Assembly (NCBI GenBank): GCA_029263415.1
Contig: JAJCXN010000037.1
Coordinates: 164,288 to 228,287, forward strand
DNA: 64,000 bases
Reading direction: 5' to 3'
Origin: Acidobacteriota bacterium
GTDB lineage: Bacteria > Acidobacteriota > Thermoanaerobaculia > Multivoradales > Multivoraceae
This document shows, one piece after another, positions 41,784 through 51,204 of this stretch. Under the pieces are notes generated by a model. That model had not been told where the DNA came from. It did not search any database and was given only the letters and a program-made list of their open reading frames with translations. Within the stretch, counting starts at the first letter, position 1; each line of letters begins with the position of its first letter. Both the position numbers and the translations under genes were made by a program.

Positions 41784-42863
41784 TTACGCCTGCTGCTCTT
41801 TGTGGACCTCGTCGAGCAATGCATGCAATGACTCCAGCGGGGTGTTGGGCAGGACGCCGTGTCCGAGATTGAGGATGTGTCCTTGCGCCGGCAAGGATGC
41901 TAACAACGCCCGGACGTGCTGACGAACAATGTCTGTGGGAGCCAGCATGATCGCGGGATCGAGATTGCCTTGCATGACGAGGTTGGGATGGCGCTCGCGA
42001 AGTTGCCCCAAGTCGGTCCGCCAGTCCACAGCTAAGACTTCACACGGGAGCATCGCGAATTCCTCAACTAGTTGAGGTGCGGAGTGCAAGAACAGGATGC
42101 GGGGTACACCCGCCTCCCCGAGGGTCTCGAGTAGGCGGAGCAAGTGCGGTCGCACCAGGGCTCGCCACGACTTGAGTTCGAGCAAGCCTGCCCATGAATC
42201 GAAGACCTGGACCGCTTCGGCGCCGGAGCGGTGCTGTTCGATCAGATACCTAGCCACCAGACGCGTCAGCTTGTCCATCAGAAGCGAGAACGCTTCGGGC
42301 TCCGCACGCATGAAGGCGCGCAGCTGCGGGAAGTCGCGAACGCCACGGCCCTCCACCAGGTAGGCCGCGAGTGTTAGCGGCGCACCCCCGAAGCCGAGCA
42401 GTGCCCGGTGCTTCGGAAGCTCCGAACGAACAAGCTTTTGGCAGAGGTAGACCTCTGGTGCGATCTGATCTACGTCGAGAGCGTCAGGGTCGGCTAGCCG
42501 CTCGACCTGAGCTCGAGACCGGATGGGCTCAGCGATGATCGGACCAGGCGCGAAGTCGAGATCCACTCCTAGCGCGGGCAACGGGCTCATGATGTCCGCG
42601 AACGTGATGGCGGCGTCGAAGTCGAAGTGGCGGAACGGCAGTAGCGTTACCTCAGCCGCGAGTTCTGCGTTGCGCGACAACTCGAGGAACGAGTGCTTCT
42701 CCTTGAGTGCTCGATACTCGGGCAAGATCCGGCCGGCTTGGCGCATAACCCAAAGGGGACGGCGAGCGACGTGTTCGCCGCGCACGGCGCGGGAAATGAG
42801 CGTCGAGCTCTGCTGGGGATCACTTGCTCCGATGCCAAGCTCGGGCGCGAAGGTAGAGGTCAT
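41784..42863 (-). CDS. hemE: uroporphyrinogen decarboxylase
   Basis: Decarboxylates the four acetates of uroporphyrinogen III to give coproporphyrinogen III. The conserved PLWVMRQAGRILPEYRALKE binding loop lies at ~35, AITFADIMSPLPALG (~85) holds the substrate-contacting Asp, and GFGGAPLTLAAYLVEGRG (~160) and LNLGHGVLPNTPLESLHALL (~330) follow. About 359 aa from the ATG at 42863; the frame is open 17 codons further, inside hemA. It starts 11 bp after the hemA stop, so the two are probably cotranscribed. Confidence 0.97.
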   Translation of the reverse strand: MTSTFAPELGIGASDPQQSSTLISRAVRGEHVARRPLWVMRQAGRILPEYRALKEKHSFLELSRNAELAAEVTLLPFRHFDFDAAITFADIMSPLPALGVDLDFAPGPIIAEPIRSRAQVERLADPDALDVDQIAPEVYLCQKLVRSELPKHRALLGFGGAPLTLAAYLVEGRGVRDFPQLRAFMRAEPEAFSLLMDKLTRLVARYLIEQHRSGAEAVQVFDSWAGLLELKSWRALVRPHLLRLLETLGEAGVPRILFLHSAPQLVEEFAMLPCEVLAVDWRTDLGQLRERHPNLVMQGNLDPAIMLAPTDIVRQHVRALLASLPAQGHILNLGHGVLPNTPLESLHALLDEVHKEQQA

Positions 42864-42874
42864 GGGTCGCCTGA

Positions 42875-44347
42875 CTACTGGATGTCGTCGTTTGTTTGCA
42901 CGCCGGCTGGACATGCCTGGACACTCGGATGGGCAATGGCAACCGTAGCTGCGTCAGAGACGGGTTGGACCAGAGCTTGCCGGTAGGCGACCGCCAGGGA
43001 TGGGTCGGCTGCAGCGAGAAAGGTCTCGACCGCTTCCGAACCATGTTCGGCGGCGAGTGCGCGCAGGCCAACGAAGGGAACGTGAGTGACACGTTGAGTC
43101 ATGCGTTGCGCCCACTCGTCGAGCATCCCACAGCGGGTGTTCTCCAGCTCCTGAAAACGGCAGCCGACGACTTCGTCGAGTCCGGTACGGAGGGTCGATC
43201 GGGTGCGGTCGCCCAGGCCTTGGAGGACTCCGCCGAGGGTCTTCGCAGAGAGCCGCGCCTGGTAGCGAGCCACTTCTTCAATCAGGGCCGTTTGAGCCGC
43301 TTCTGCCGCCGCTTGGCGCAGAGCACTCTGGTGCTGAGCTCGACCGTTGATCACGTCCATACCGACATGGTCGACGTCCGCTGCCGCAGCCGCCCCTTGG
43401 CCGATGTTCGCGGGGACTCCCATGTCGACGAAGCGGAGCGTGCCTGGGTAGTGCTCCCGGCTGTTTGCCGCGAACTGCCCAAGAGTCGTCTCATCGAGGA
43501 TGGGCTCAGTCGCCGCCGAAGCTGAGAGGGCTGCTGCTGCCGCGGGTGGTGCTGCGCAGAACTCATCAAAGGTCAGCGCCTGGTGAGCACCGTGGTGAGC
43601 GGCGTCGCACGCTCCCAGGTCGTCAGCTCTGGCGATCTCCCGCAGCAGATCCTTAGCGCGGGACTTGGTTCGATTGACAAGGATCAACTTGCAACCCTTG
43701 CGGGCCAGGCGATGAGCGCATTGCACGGTGATGGGTGAGACACCGAACAGCGCAACCGTAGGCTCGGTGTCATGAATCTGTTCCATTCGGTCGTCCAACT
43801 GCTCTAGGGCTACACGTGCGAGTGATGGGGGACCTGAGCCGTCCTCGAAGGTTTGACGGTGGACCTGCCTCGCGGCGGTCAGGGCTGAGTTGGCAAGGTC
43901 TCGGAGCAGGGGCCCGGTATGACCCGCTTCTGATCCGTCTGAGACCGCGCGCCGGAGTTGGCTACGGATCTCGTGCTCACCCAACTGCGCAGAGGCCAGA
44001 CCAGAGGCGACTGTGAACAAGTGCCTCACGGCGTCGATGCCTGAATACCGTTGTAGAGGCGTCTTTTCGGAGGTGCCAGCTGTGGGTGCGCCGCCCTCTC
44101 TCGCGTCAAGCTCTCCGAGCGCCTCCGCGAGTGCCGTGCACAGTGGGTCGACCGGCGTGCCGGGACTGGTGATCACGGCGAACTCGACCCGATTGCAAGT
44201 GCCCAGATACAACAGCTCCTGAAGGCCGAAGCGTGTTGCTAGCTCGTCGAGCACCTGATCACGCTCACCTGCTGAGAGCGAGAGGCGCGCGACCTCATCC
44301 ATGCCACCGGTTTGCCAGCTCGTGCCGACGATGCAGAACCTATCCAT
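42875..44347 (-). CDS. hemA: glutamyl-tRNA reductase
   Basis: First committed step of the C5 heme pathway: NADPH-dependent reduction of glutamyl-tRNA to glutamate-1-semialdehyde. 490 aa. Nucleophilic Cys51 in ELLYLGTCNRVEF, then an HLFTVASGLASAQLGEHEIRSQLR block, NADPH domain LFGVSPITVQCAHRLARKG and LILVNRTKSRAKDL. A dimerisation helix near the C-terminus follows. The C-terminal ~90 residues are longer and more divergent than in E. coli. It reads into the hemE leader. 96 bp separate it from the hemH stop, room for an internal promoter. Confidence 0.95.
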   Translation of the reverse strand: MDRFCIVGTSWQTGGMDEVARLSLSAGERDQVLDELATRFGLQELLYLGTCNRVEFAVITSPGTPVDPLCTALAEALGELDAREGGAPTAGTSEKTPLQRYSGIDAVRHLFTVASGLASAQLGEHEIRSQLRRAVSDGSEAGHTGPLLRDLANSALTAARQVHRQTFEDGSGPPSLARVALEQLDDRMEQIHDTEPTVALFGVSPITVQCAHRLARKGCKLILVNRTKSRAKDLLREIARADDLGACDAAHHGAHQALTFDEFCAAPPAAAAALSASAATEPILDETTLGQFAANSREHYPGTLRFVDMGVPANIGQGAAAAADVDHVGMDVINGRAQHQSALRQAAAEAAQTALIEEVARYQARLSAKTLGGVLQGLGDRTRSTLRTGLDEVVGCRFQELENTRCGMLDEWAQRMTQRVTHVPFVGLRALAAEHGSEAVETFLAAADPSLAVAYRQALVQPVSDAATVAIAHPSVQACPAGVQTNDDIQ

Positions 44348-44443
44348 AAGACAGTCATTCTTCGGTGTTGGTTGGGTGTGCTTGTCACATGCGCGTCACA
44401 AGAGAGACGCTTCGGCCCGCGACCTCGGGCGTTGTCTTGGGCC

Positions 44444-45592
44444 TCACTCCGTGCTTCGTTGGCGAATGGCGTCAGCTCGACCTGATTGCTCGGCCCGTTC
44501 CGTTGATCGGCGTGCCCAATCGTCTCGAGGCTCGAGCCAGCCTTGAAGGTGCTTGCGGATCAGGCCCTCAAGGGCATCGAGATGGTCCGTTCGATCATTC
44601 AGGCACGGGATGAAGCGGAAGCGGCCTTCGTCACCCGGCATGTGTTGCTCGTAGATGGTTCGGTTCTCGACGTCGATCTCTTCGATCGTCTCGAGGCAGT
44701 CTGCTGAGAAGCCGGGGCAAACGATGTCGAGGGATCTCGTCTTCGCACGGGCCAGCGACTCCACCGTCTGACCAGTGGCCGGTTTGATCCACTGTTCTCG
44801 CCCGAACTGCGACTGAAAGGTGGTGATCACAGTGTCTTCCTCGAGGTCGAAACGAGATTCGAGTGCCTCTCGGACCAAACGAGTGGTCTTGTGACAGAGG
44901 CAGTGGTAGGGATCACCGTTGTCGAAGTAGCGCTGCGGGATTCCGTGGTAGGAGAACAGGATCTTCTCGGGAACCCCGTCGGTGGCCCAGATGTCACTAA
45001 TGGAGTTCGCCATCGCCTCGATGTAGCTCGGATCATCGTGGTACGTATTGATGGTGCGCAGCTCGGGCACCCTTCGCCAGGTCTTCATCTCTTTGGCTAG
45101 AGCATCAAGAGTGGAACCGGTGGTGGCCGAGGCGTACTGAGGGTAGAGAGGTAGGACCAAGATGCGCTCGGCTTGTTTCTCGCGCAGTTCGTCGAGTGCT
45201 GCCCTGATCGAGGGGTTGCCGTAGCGCATGCCAAGTGCGAAGTGGATCGATTGTTGTTGGTCGCCACCGAAGCGCTCCGCGAGCGCGTCGCGTTGACGCA
45301 AGCCGGTCGCGAGCAGTGGAGATCCGTCCTCAGTCCAGACTGCGGCATAGAGCTTGGCGACGCGGTTTGGGCGCAAGGTCAGGACTGGTCCATAGAGAAT
45401 GGGCAGCCACTGCCAGCGAGGCAGCTCGATCACGCGCGTGTCCTTCAAGAACTCCTTGAGGTAGCGCCTGAGTGCTTTCGGGGTTGGAGCGTCGGGCGTA
45501 CCGAGGTTTGCCAACAAGACGCCGATGGAAGGTGTGTCTCCGTGCCGGTAGACGGCTTCGTCGCGGAAGCCGATTGGATTCGAGTTGCTCAC
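44444..45592 (-). CDS. hemH: ferrochelatase
   Basis: Inserts Fe2+ into protoporphyrin IX, the last step to heme. 382 aa. IGVLLANLGTPDAPTPKALRRYL at the N-terminus, ALGMRYGNPSI (~120), LPLYPQYASATTGSTLDAL, the catalytic His in ILFSYHGIPQRYFDNGDPYH (~225), CHKTTRLV, and FQSQFGREQWIKPAT (~265). The C-terminus has VCPGFSADCLETIEEID. GTG start overlapping the TGA of hemF by 3-4 bp. The last ~30 residues are a charged tail with no known role. Cys-Leu-Cys (CLC) near the active site could bind a metal cluster; uncertain. Confidence 0.97.
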   Translation of the reverse strand: MSNSNPIGFRDEAVYRHGDTPSIGVLLANLGTPDAPTPKALRRYLKEFLKDTRVIELPRWQWLPILYGPVLTLRPNRVAKLYAAVWTEDGSPLLATGLRQRDALAERFGGDQQQSIHFALGMRYGNPSIRAALDELREKQAERILVLPLYPQYASATTGSTLDALAKEMKTWRRVPELRTINTYHDDPSYIEAMANSISDIWATDGVPEKILFSYHGIPQRYFDNGDPYHCLCHKTTRLVREALESRFDLEEDTVITTFQSQFGREQWIKPATGQTVESLARAKTRSLDIVCPGFSADCLETIEEIDVENRTIYEQHMPGDEGRFRFIPCLNDRTDHLDALEGLIRKHLQGWLEPRDDWARRSTERAEQSGRADAIRQRSTE

Positions 45593-46596
45593 TCGGTCAT
45601 CGCCGTTGGCAAGGGTTCCGCCAACCAGTCACGGGCTGTGAGGAACTCGCTGAGTAGCGCTGCTTCGGCGGACCCTGGTTCGGGAGTGAAGTCGTATTCC
45701 CAAGACACGTTGGGCGGGAGTGAAGCGAGAACAGATTCTGTGCGAGCTCCTGCCTGCAGGCCGTAACGGGTGCCACGGTCATGAATCAAGTTGAACTCGA
45801 CGTAACGGCCCCGGCGCAACAGTTGAAATCGGCGTTCTCGCTCTGTGTAGCTCGTTTTGTGTCGTCGCTCGACGATCGGCATGTAGGCAGGGAGCAGATG
45901 ATCACCGACACTTCGAGTCAGTGCCCAACAGCGGTCGAACTGTGTTTCTTCGGGAACGTCTGAGTTCGCTCCGTCCTCGGCAAGTTCGCTCAGGTCGTCG
46001 AAGAACAGTCCTCCGATGCCTCGTGGTTCTTGGCGGTGAGGCAGGTAGAAGTACTCGTCGCACTGCTCCTTGAAGCGCGGATACAGATCGCTGCCAAACG
46101 CCTGGACCGCATCCTGCGCACTCGAATGCCAGTGGTAAGCGTCTTCTGCGTAGCCGTAGTAGGGGGTGAGGTCGAAGCCGCCGCCAAACCACCACGCAGG
46201 CTCCGCACTGGAACCGCTGGGCGCTGCGCGAAAGAACCGTAGGTTGGCGTGACTGGTCGGTGCGTGCGGGTTGCGAGGGTGCGCGATCACCGAGATCGAC
46301 GCAGCCTCGAACGCTCTTCCTGCCAGCTCCGGTTTGCGCTTGCTGGCTGCCGGAGGGAGGTGGTCGCCGCGAGCGAAGGTTACGTTGACCGCCGCTTGCT
46401 CGAAGACCGGCCCGTCCTTCAACACCCGTGGCCTGCCGATGCCACCGCGGTTGTTGTGGATCTCCCGACTGTCGAAGGGTGTTCCGTCGATCTCGGCCAT
46501 CGCATCGCAGATGCGATCCTGGAGTTCCGCGAAGTAGGCCCTGACCGCCTTCGTGGAGGCAGCTGCGCCGTGCGTCGGTTCTGGTGTCGTGCTCAT
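45589..46596 (-). CDS. hemF: oxygen-dependent coproporphyrinogen III oxidase
   Basis: Converts coproporphyrinogen III to protoporphyrinogen IX with O2; 335 aa. Signature blocks: NNRGGIGRPRVLKDGPVFEQAAVNVTFARG at ~50, NPHAPTSHANLRFF (~110), WWFGGGFDLTPYYGYAEDAYHWH (~135), RGIGGLFFDDL and RRGRYVEFNLIHDRGTRYGLQ near the C-terminus. This is the aerobic, radical-SAM-independent enzyme, so the organism is at least partly aerobic. Overlaps hemH by 4 bp (translational coupling), with a good ribosome-binding site upstream (AGGGATC). Confidence 0.97.
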   Translation of the reverse strand: MSTTPEPTHGAAASTKAVRAYFAELQDRICDAMAEIDGTPFDSREIHNNRGGIGRPRVLKDGPVFEQAAVNVTFARGDHLPPAASKRKPELAGRAFEAASISVIAHPRNPHAPTSHANLRFFRAAPSGSSAEPAWWFGGGFDLTPYYGYAEDAYHWHSSAQDAVQAFGSDLYPRFKEQCDEYFYLPHRQEPRGIGGLFFDDLSELAEDGANSDVPEETQFDRCWALTRSVGDHLLPAYMPIVERRHKTSYTERERRFQLLRRGRYVEFNLIHDRGTRYGLQAGARTESVLASLPPNVSWEYDFTPEPGSAEAALLSEFLTARDWLAEPLPTAMTE

Positions 46597-46620
46597 TGTT
46601 TGGAGATCCCTCGCAAGCTC

Positions 46621-47931
46621 CTAGACCGTTGGCTCAAGCGGCCTTACCTCAGCAAGGCTGATGGCAAGGTCGCTAGCGAAGCGCTCGATGAGCTCGGGAG
46701 TGTGGCTGAGTGAGAGAAACCCGACTTCGTAAGCAGATGGCGCCAACATCCAACCGCGCTCCAACATTTGGTAGTGCAAGTCTCTGAAGACGATCGAGGC
46801 GCCCTCGTGGATCCGATCGGCACGGCGAGGCGCTGCGCCCGGACCGTAGGCAAGCCAGAAGATCGAACCATGGCGAACCAGCTGGTAGGGATGCTCGCTC
46901 TTTTCTAGTACGGGCCATAGCGCAGTCTCTAAGAGTTGGCCGAGTTCCTCGAGTCGATCATGTCCATTGCAGCGCTCGAGCTCCTTGAGTGACGCGATGC
47001 CCGCAGCCAGCGCTAGTGGGTTCCCGGACAATGTGCCTGCTTGATACACCGGGCCCAAGGGAGAGAGGTGATCCATCCACTTGGCAGGTCCGCCGTAGGC
47101 CCCCACAGGAAGGCCTCCACCAATGACCTTGCCCAACGTGTAGAGGTCCGGTTGGATGCCCAGCGCATTGCCGATCGAACCTTCTTTCACTCTGAGGCCG
47201 GTGATCACTTCGTCGAAGATCAACAAGGCGCCCCAGGCGTCGCACAGATTGCGCATCAGCGCGAGAAACTCAGGACGCTGGACCAGAAGTCCGTTGTTCG
47301 CCGGCAAGGGCTCGACGATGAGCGCAGCGATCTTCTCGCCGTGCTCTTTGAAGACTTGGTTCAGAACCTCATCGTCGTCCAATGGAAGCACGATGGTGTC
47401 TTTGGCGACACCCTCTGTCACGCCCGCGCTGGATGCAACGCCGAAGGTCGCGAGTCCGCTGCCAGCCTCGACCAACAACGAGTCAACGTGACCGTGGTAG
47501 CAGCCCTGGAACTTCACCAGAAGATCGCGACCCGTGCAGCCGCGCGCTAGTCGAACGGCAGACTGGACCGCCTCGGTGCCAGAGTTCACGAAGCGGATTT
47601 TGTCGATCCGTGGGATTCGCCGCTTCACTTCTTGCGCGAGCGTCAACTCGCCGCGATGAGGAGCCGCGAACGATGTTCCGAGCGCGGCGGCCTTCTGAAT
47701 GGCATCGACCACTGCCGGCGGCGCGTGCCCGAGAATCAGCGGCCCAAAAGAGTTGATGAAGTCGACGTAGACAACGCCGTCTTCAGAGTGGAGGTACGGC
47801 CCTTCTGCTCGTTGCACGAATGGCGGAGTGCCGCGCACAGCCGAGAAGGACCGGACCGGGCTGCTGACCCCCCCGACCAGATGTTGCTGTGCTTCCTTCC
47901 ACAACTGCTGGCTCGTTTCTTTGGCGGTCAT
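46621..47931 (-). CDS. hemL: glutamate-1-semialdehyde 2,1-aminomutase
   Basis: PLP enzyme making 5-aminolevulinate from glutamate-1-semialdehyde, working with HemA. 436 aa. PLP aminotransferase fold: HLVGGVSSPVRSF at the N-terminus, FVNSGTEAVQSAVRLARG (~120), KFQGCYHGHVDSLLVEAGSG, LLIFDEVITGLRV (~240) and the PLP-binding Lys in LYTLGKVIGGGLPVGAYGG. The C-terminal part WMLAPSAYEVGFLSLSHTPELIE is typical. It lies 24 bp upstream of hemF and 63 bp downstream of hemCD in the same direction. Confidence 0.97.
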   Translation of the reverse strand: MTAKETSQQLWKEAQQHLVGGVSSPVRSFSAVRGTPPFVQRAEGPYLHSEDGVVYVDFINSFGPLILGHAPPAVVDAIQKAAALGTSFAAPHRGELTLAQEVKRRIPRIDKIRFVNSGTEAVQSAVRLARGCTGRDLLVKFQGCYHGHVDSLLVEAGSGLATFGVASSAGVTEGVAKDTIVLPLDDDEVLNQVFKEHGEKIAALIVEPLPANNGLLVQRPEFLALMRNLCDAWGALLIFDEVITGLRVKEGSIGNALGIQPDLYTLGKVIGGGLPVGAYGGPAKWMDHLSPLGPVYQAGTLSGNPLALAAGIASLKELERCNGHDRLEELGQLLETALWPVLEKSEHPYQLVRHGSIFWLAYGPGAAPRRADRIHEGASIVFRDLHYQMLERGWMLAPSAYEVGFLSLSHTPELIERFASDLAISLAEVRPLEPTV

Positions 47932-47994
47932 GACGTGTCGGTCTCCTGTCGGCTCATCGCTGGGCGAAGTACATTTGAAAGAGAAGTGGGCGCG

Positions 47995-49911
47995 TTACCC
48001 AAGGTTGCCCTCTAAGTCGAGAAAGAGATGTAAGACGCCCTTGGCGTCCGGTGTCGCGGCTGTTGTCAGGTGGCTGCGGTCCTTGAGATCTGTTGGCAGT
48101 GCGGCTCGCAACGCCTCGGCGGTGGGCTCGCCGATCGCCCAGCTTCGCTTGGGCCAGGGCAGGCCCGCTTGAGCGAAGGCTTGAACCCGAGACGGTGCGG
48201 TGAAGAGAACGACATCTGGGGGGTTCCCGACACTCGGCGGCCACGCCACGGTCTCAAGGGGGCGGAATTCATACGCACCCCACGCGATCACCCGACGGTT
48301 CGCCTGTTCGAGACTGCGCACTAGACCGCCCGCGCTACTCTTGGAGTGCGGCACGAAGAAAGGATTCAGTTCACCGATCTGCTGCAAGCAGAAGCTCGCC
48401 ATTCCCGTGCCGTCGCGAGCGTTGGCGATCAGGTTGGGTGGAACTCCCAAGCCGAGCAGTGATCTCGCGGTGCCTTCGCCTAGAGCGCACCACGGCAGCC
48501 GGCCCCAGATCGGCTGCTGTTTGGTTCGCTCGACGATCACCCTGGAGGCAGATGGTGACGAGACCAACAACCAGGGCCAGTCGGCGCGTGGGCCTTGAAG
48601 ATCGACCTGCTCGACCGGCCAGTCGGGACCGCACGGTTGCGCTAGGGTTAGTTCGAGCGGGTGAACACGCAGTCTGCCCGTTGCGGGGTTCGCGTCGACG
48701 TGCTCTAGCACCCGAGAAAGGAGGCGAGTGGCCGCCTCTTGCGACGACGTGACCAGCACGTTGGTCGAGGTAGATGTTTGCGCTCCGCGCTCTGAGGAGG
48801 CCTGCGGCTGGGGCCTTGTTGGGGTCGCGATATCAGCTGCCTGTGCCTCAGCCTTCAGTTTGCGAGCCGCTGCCTCGATCGCTGCCGTCGTTTCTGCAGC
48901 TGCACCGCTATCACTCCATCGTGTGACCCGTGGCGCAGCGCCAGCAGCAACGGCTGTGCGCCAGTGCGGACTAGCTAGGTGTGCGTGACCAGACCACTGG
49001 TCGCCCTCGACAGTGAAGGCTGCGCCGAGCGGTTGTTGGCAACCACCGCCAATGAGGGTGAGCAGTGCGCGCTCATACTCGACTGACGTTGCACTTGACG
49101 GATCGTGAAGCGCTCGCATCGATGCGTGCCCGTCCAGCGGGCCATCGGTCGCCACCTGAATCGCCAGCGCCCCTTGGCCGGCGGCGCAGGGCCAGGTGTC
49201 GAGTGCCAGCCGAGCTGCGACGAGACCTTCACACAGGGAAGGCTCGTCGCCGACTAGGCGCCTCAGTCCTGCTTCAGCGAGAAGCAGTGCATCGACCGAG
49301 TCTGTGCGCAACCACTCCAATCGCCGACCAACGCTGCCACGGACGGCACAGCATAGGAGGTCTTTTCGAAGTTCGAGCGCGGCCGACTGACGACGAGGAG
49401 AGGACGTGCCGAGCAGAGCCGTTTGCTCAAGCTGATCGAAGGCAAGTACCGCCGAAGTCGCAGCGCTCATCTGTGAGCTGGGTTCGCTTAGCAGACCGCA
49501 CAAGTCTTGAAAGCTGGCCCGGCACTCTGCACCTTCGGGCCTGCGCTTTTGAACCAAGAGGTCGTGTGCCGGTTCTCGGATCGGGATCGCTGCCACTGTT
49601 AGGCCGGGCTCCGGAGCCGTGGGAAGATCTTTGAGAGAGTGCACAACCAGGTCGACCCTGCCGCTCAAAAGACCATCGTTGAGTTCGGTAGTGAAGGCGC
49701 CCTTCGCTTGGGCCAAGCTGCCGCCCAGGCTCCGGTCTCCGTGGGAGACGATGGTGACTAGCTCTACGGTGTGACCTAGCGACCGGAGGTTCTCAGCGAC
49801 GAGCGTGGATTGAGCGACTGCTAGGGGTGTCGCTCTGGTGCCTAGCCGCAAAGGGAGTAGGAGGCTGTTCACTTCGGTGGGCATTGGAGCGGTGGTCAAT
49901 GGAATTGTCAT
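47995..49911 (-). CDS. hemCD: porphobilinogen deaminase fused to uroporphyrinogen III synthase
   Basis: Makes hydroxymethylbilane and cyclises it to uroporphyrinogen III. HemC part (~residues 15-330): LRLGTRATPLAVAQSTLVAE, SHGDRS, VDLVVHSLKDLPT, ALLGTSSPRRQSAAL, and ERALLTLIGGGCQQPLGA with the dipyrromethane cofactor Cys. HemD part (~residues 370-638): NVLVTSSQEAATRLL, WPWLLVSSPSASRVI, RLPWCALGEGTARSLLGLG, then DVVLFTAPSRVQAF and WAIGEPTAEAL. The linker (~350-385) is Ala/Thr/Gln-rich. I use the ATG at 49911; an ATG nine codons later is also possible, and no clear ribosome-binding site decides it. HemC/HemD fusions are rare but known. Confidence 0.9.
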   Translation of the reverse strand: MTIPLTTAPMPTEVNSLLLPLRLGTRATPLAVAQSTLVAENLRSLGHTVELVTIVSHGDRSLGGSLAQAKGAFTTELNDGLLSGRVDLVVHSLKDLPTAPEPGLTVAAIPIREPAHDLLVQKRRPEGAECRASFQDLCGLLSEPSSQMSAATSAVLAFDQLEQTALLGTSSPRRQSAALELRKDLLCCAVRGSVGRRLEWLRTDSVDALLLAEAGLRRLVGDEPSLCEGLVAARLALDTWPCAAGQGALAIQVATDGPLDGHASMRALHDPSSATSVEYERALLTLIGGGCQQPLGAAFTVEGDQWSGHAHLASPHWRTAVAAGAAPRVTRWSDSGAAAETTAAIEAAARKLKAEAQAADIATPTRPQPQASSERGAQTSTSTNVLVTSSQEAATRLLSRVLEHVDANPATGRLRVHPLELTLAQPCGPDWPVEQVDLQGPRADWPWLLVSSPSASRVIVERTKQQPIWGRLPWCALGEGTARSLLGLGVPPNLIANARDGTGMASFCLQQIGELNPFFVPHSKSSAGGLVRSLEQANRRVIAWGAYEFRPLETVAWPPSVGNPPDVVLFTAPSRVQAFAQAGLPWPKRSWAIGEPTAEALRAALPTDLKDRSHLTTAATPDAKGVLHLFLDLEGNLG

Positions 49912-50030
49912 TTGGGCCGCGCAGGATACCGGCAGGGGTACTCGGCGGTCGCCGGCGGTTGCCAACATTAGTTGCCGGTTCCGTGGGCTTTCTTGGAACC
50001 CAGCCGGCGACTCTTTGTAGTATCCATGAA
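49912..50030. promoter_or_regulatory. divergent promoter region between hemCD and hemB
   Basis: 119 bp between two heme genes that point away from each other. It must hold the promoters of both transcription units. It includes an AT-poor stretch and no tight hexamers that I would claim. Position, rather than motif, supports the call. Confidence 0.45.
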
Positions 50031-51047
50031 ATGAGCGAAAGCCGCGTCATAGAAGCGTCACAGTGCGCCACCCACAATCCCGTCATTCGGCCTCGACGCA
50101 ATCGCGTCTCACCTGCGGTTCGCGGTCTCGTGCGGGAGACCGAACTCTCGGCCGACCATTTGATTCTGCCAATCTTTGTTGTTGAAGGCAGTGGGGTGGA
50201 GGTCGAAGTGAACTCGATGCCCGGAGTGTCGCGATGGAGCGTAGACCGCGCGGTTGAGCTTGCCAAGGAGGCTCGCGATCACGGAGTGGCGGCGGTAGCG
50301 GTGTTTCCTGCCCTTACCGAGGGGTTCAAGGATCCGTTTGCCAAAGAGGCGACCAACCCCAACGGACTCATGCAGCGGTGCGTGTCGGCACTCAAGAAGG
50401 ATGTTCCGGAGGTTGCGGTTATCACTGACGTCGCGATGGATCCCTACTCGAGTGATGGCCATGACGGAGTGGTGGTCGATGGCGAGATCGTCAACGATGC
50501 GACGTTGCCGATCTTGGCGGCGATGGCGGTGTCCCAAGCACAAGCGGGCGCCGACATCGTAGCGCCCTCCGACATGATGGACGGTCGCGTCGGCGCGATT
50601 CGTGCGGCTCTGGATGCCGAAGGCTTCACCAGCGTCGGAATTCTGGCGTACTCCGCAAAGTACGCGTCTGCCTACTACGGTCCGTTTCGCGAGGCCCTGG
50701 ACTCAGCGCCCAAGGCGGGTGACAAGAAGACCTACCAGATGGATCCGGCGAACGCGCGCGAAGCACTGCGCGAGGTCAAACTCGACGTTGCTGAAGGCGC
50801 CGACATGGTGATGATCAAGCCAGCCGGGCCCTATCTCGATGTCGTTCGGCAAGTCCGTGACGCGGTCGACGTTCCGGTTGCCGCGTATCAGGTGAGCGGT
50901 GAGTACGCGATGATTCAAGCCGTGGCGCAGAACGGTTGGATGGATGGCCCCTCGCTGATGACGGAGAGCGTGACCTCGATCCGTCGCGCCGGAGCGGACG
51001 TGGTCCTGACCTACTTCGCGCTCGAGATCGCAAAGCAGTTGCGGTAG
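50031..51047 (+). CDS. hemB: delta-aminolevulinic acid dehydratase (porphobilinogen synthase)
   Basis: Condenses two 5-aminolevulinates into porphobilinogen. 338 aa from the ATG at 50031; the frame extends 68 codons upstream through the divergent promoter. Schiff-base Lys residues: SAKYASAYYGPFR and MIKPAGPYLD. The metal site reads DVAMDPYSSDGHDG, in which the Zn-ligand cysteines of the animal and E. coli-type enzyme are replaced by Asp, so a Mg2+/monovalent-cation type is expected. C-terminal MTESVTSIRRAGADVVLTYFA is typical. Transcribed away from the rest of the heme operon. Confidence 0.97.
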   Translation: MSESRVIEASQCATHNPVIRPRRNRVSPAVRGLVRETELSADHLILPIFVVEGSGVEVEVNSMPGVSRWSVDRAVELAKEARDHGVAAVAVFPALTEGFKDPFAKEATNPNGLMQRCVSALKKDVPEVAVITDVAMDPYSSDGHDGVVVDGEIVNDATLPILAAMAVSQAQAGADIVAPSDMMDGRVGAIRAALDAEGFTSVGILAYSAKYASAYYGPFREALDSAPKAGDKKTYQMDPANAREALREVKLDVAEGADMVMIKPAGPYLDVVRQVRDAVDVPVAAYQVSGEYAMIQAVAQNGWMDGPSLMTESVTSIRRAGADVVLTYFALEIAKQLR

Positions 51048-51204
51048 CGGTCAGTCCACAGATTGAGCCGGTCGCTCTGGGTCGACTAGACGGCGCTATC
51101 AGCGCGTCGATCTACCGACCACAGATGAGCTCGGCTGTGCGCTACGAGGTGCCGGCATTCCGTGTGGACTGCGAGGTCCACCCATCTCTGTTGGAGCAGA
51201 GATG

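Noticed and set aside
42896..43525. Long plus-strand frame of 209 codons inside hemA
   Set aside because: Antisense to a well-supported gene, no ribosome-binding site or domain; typical shadow in GC-rich DNA.
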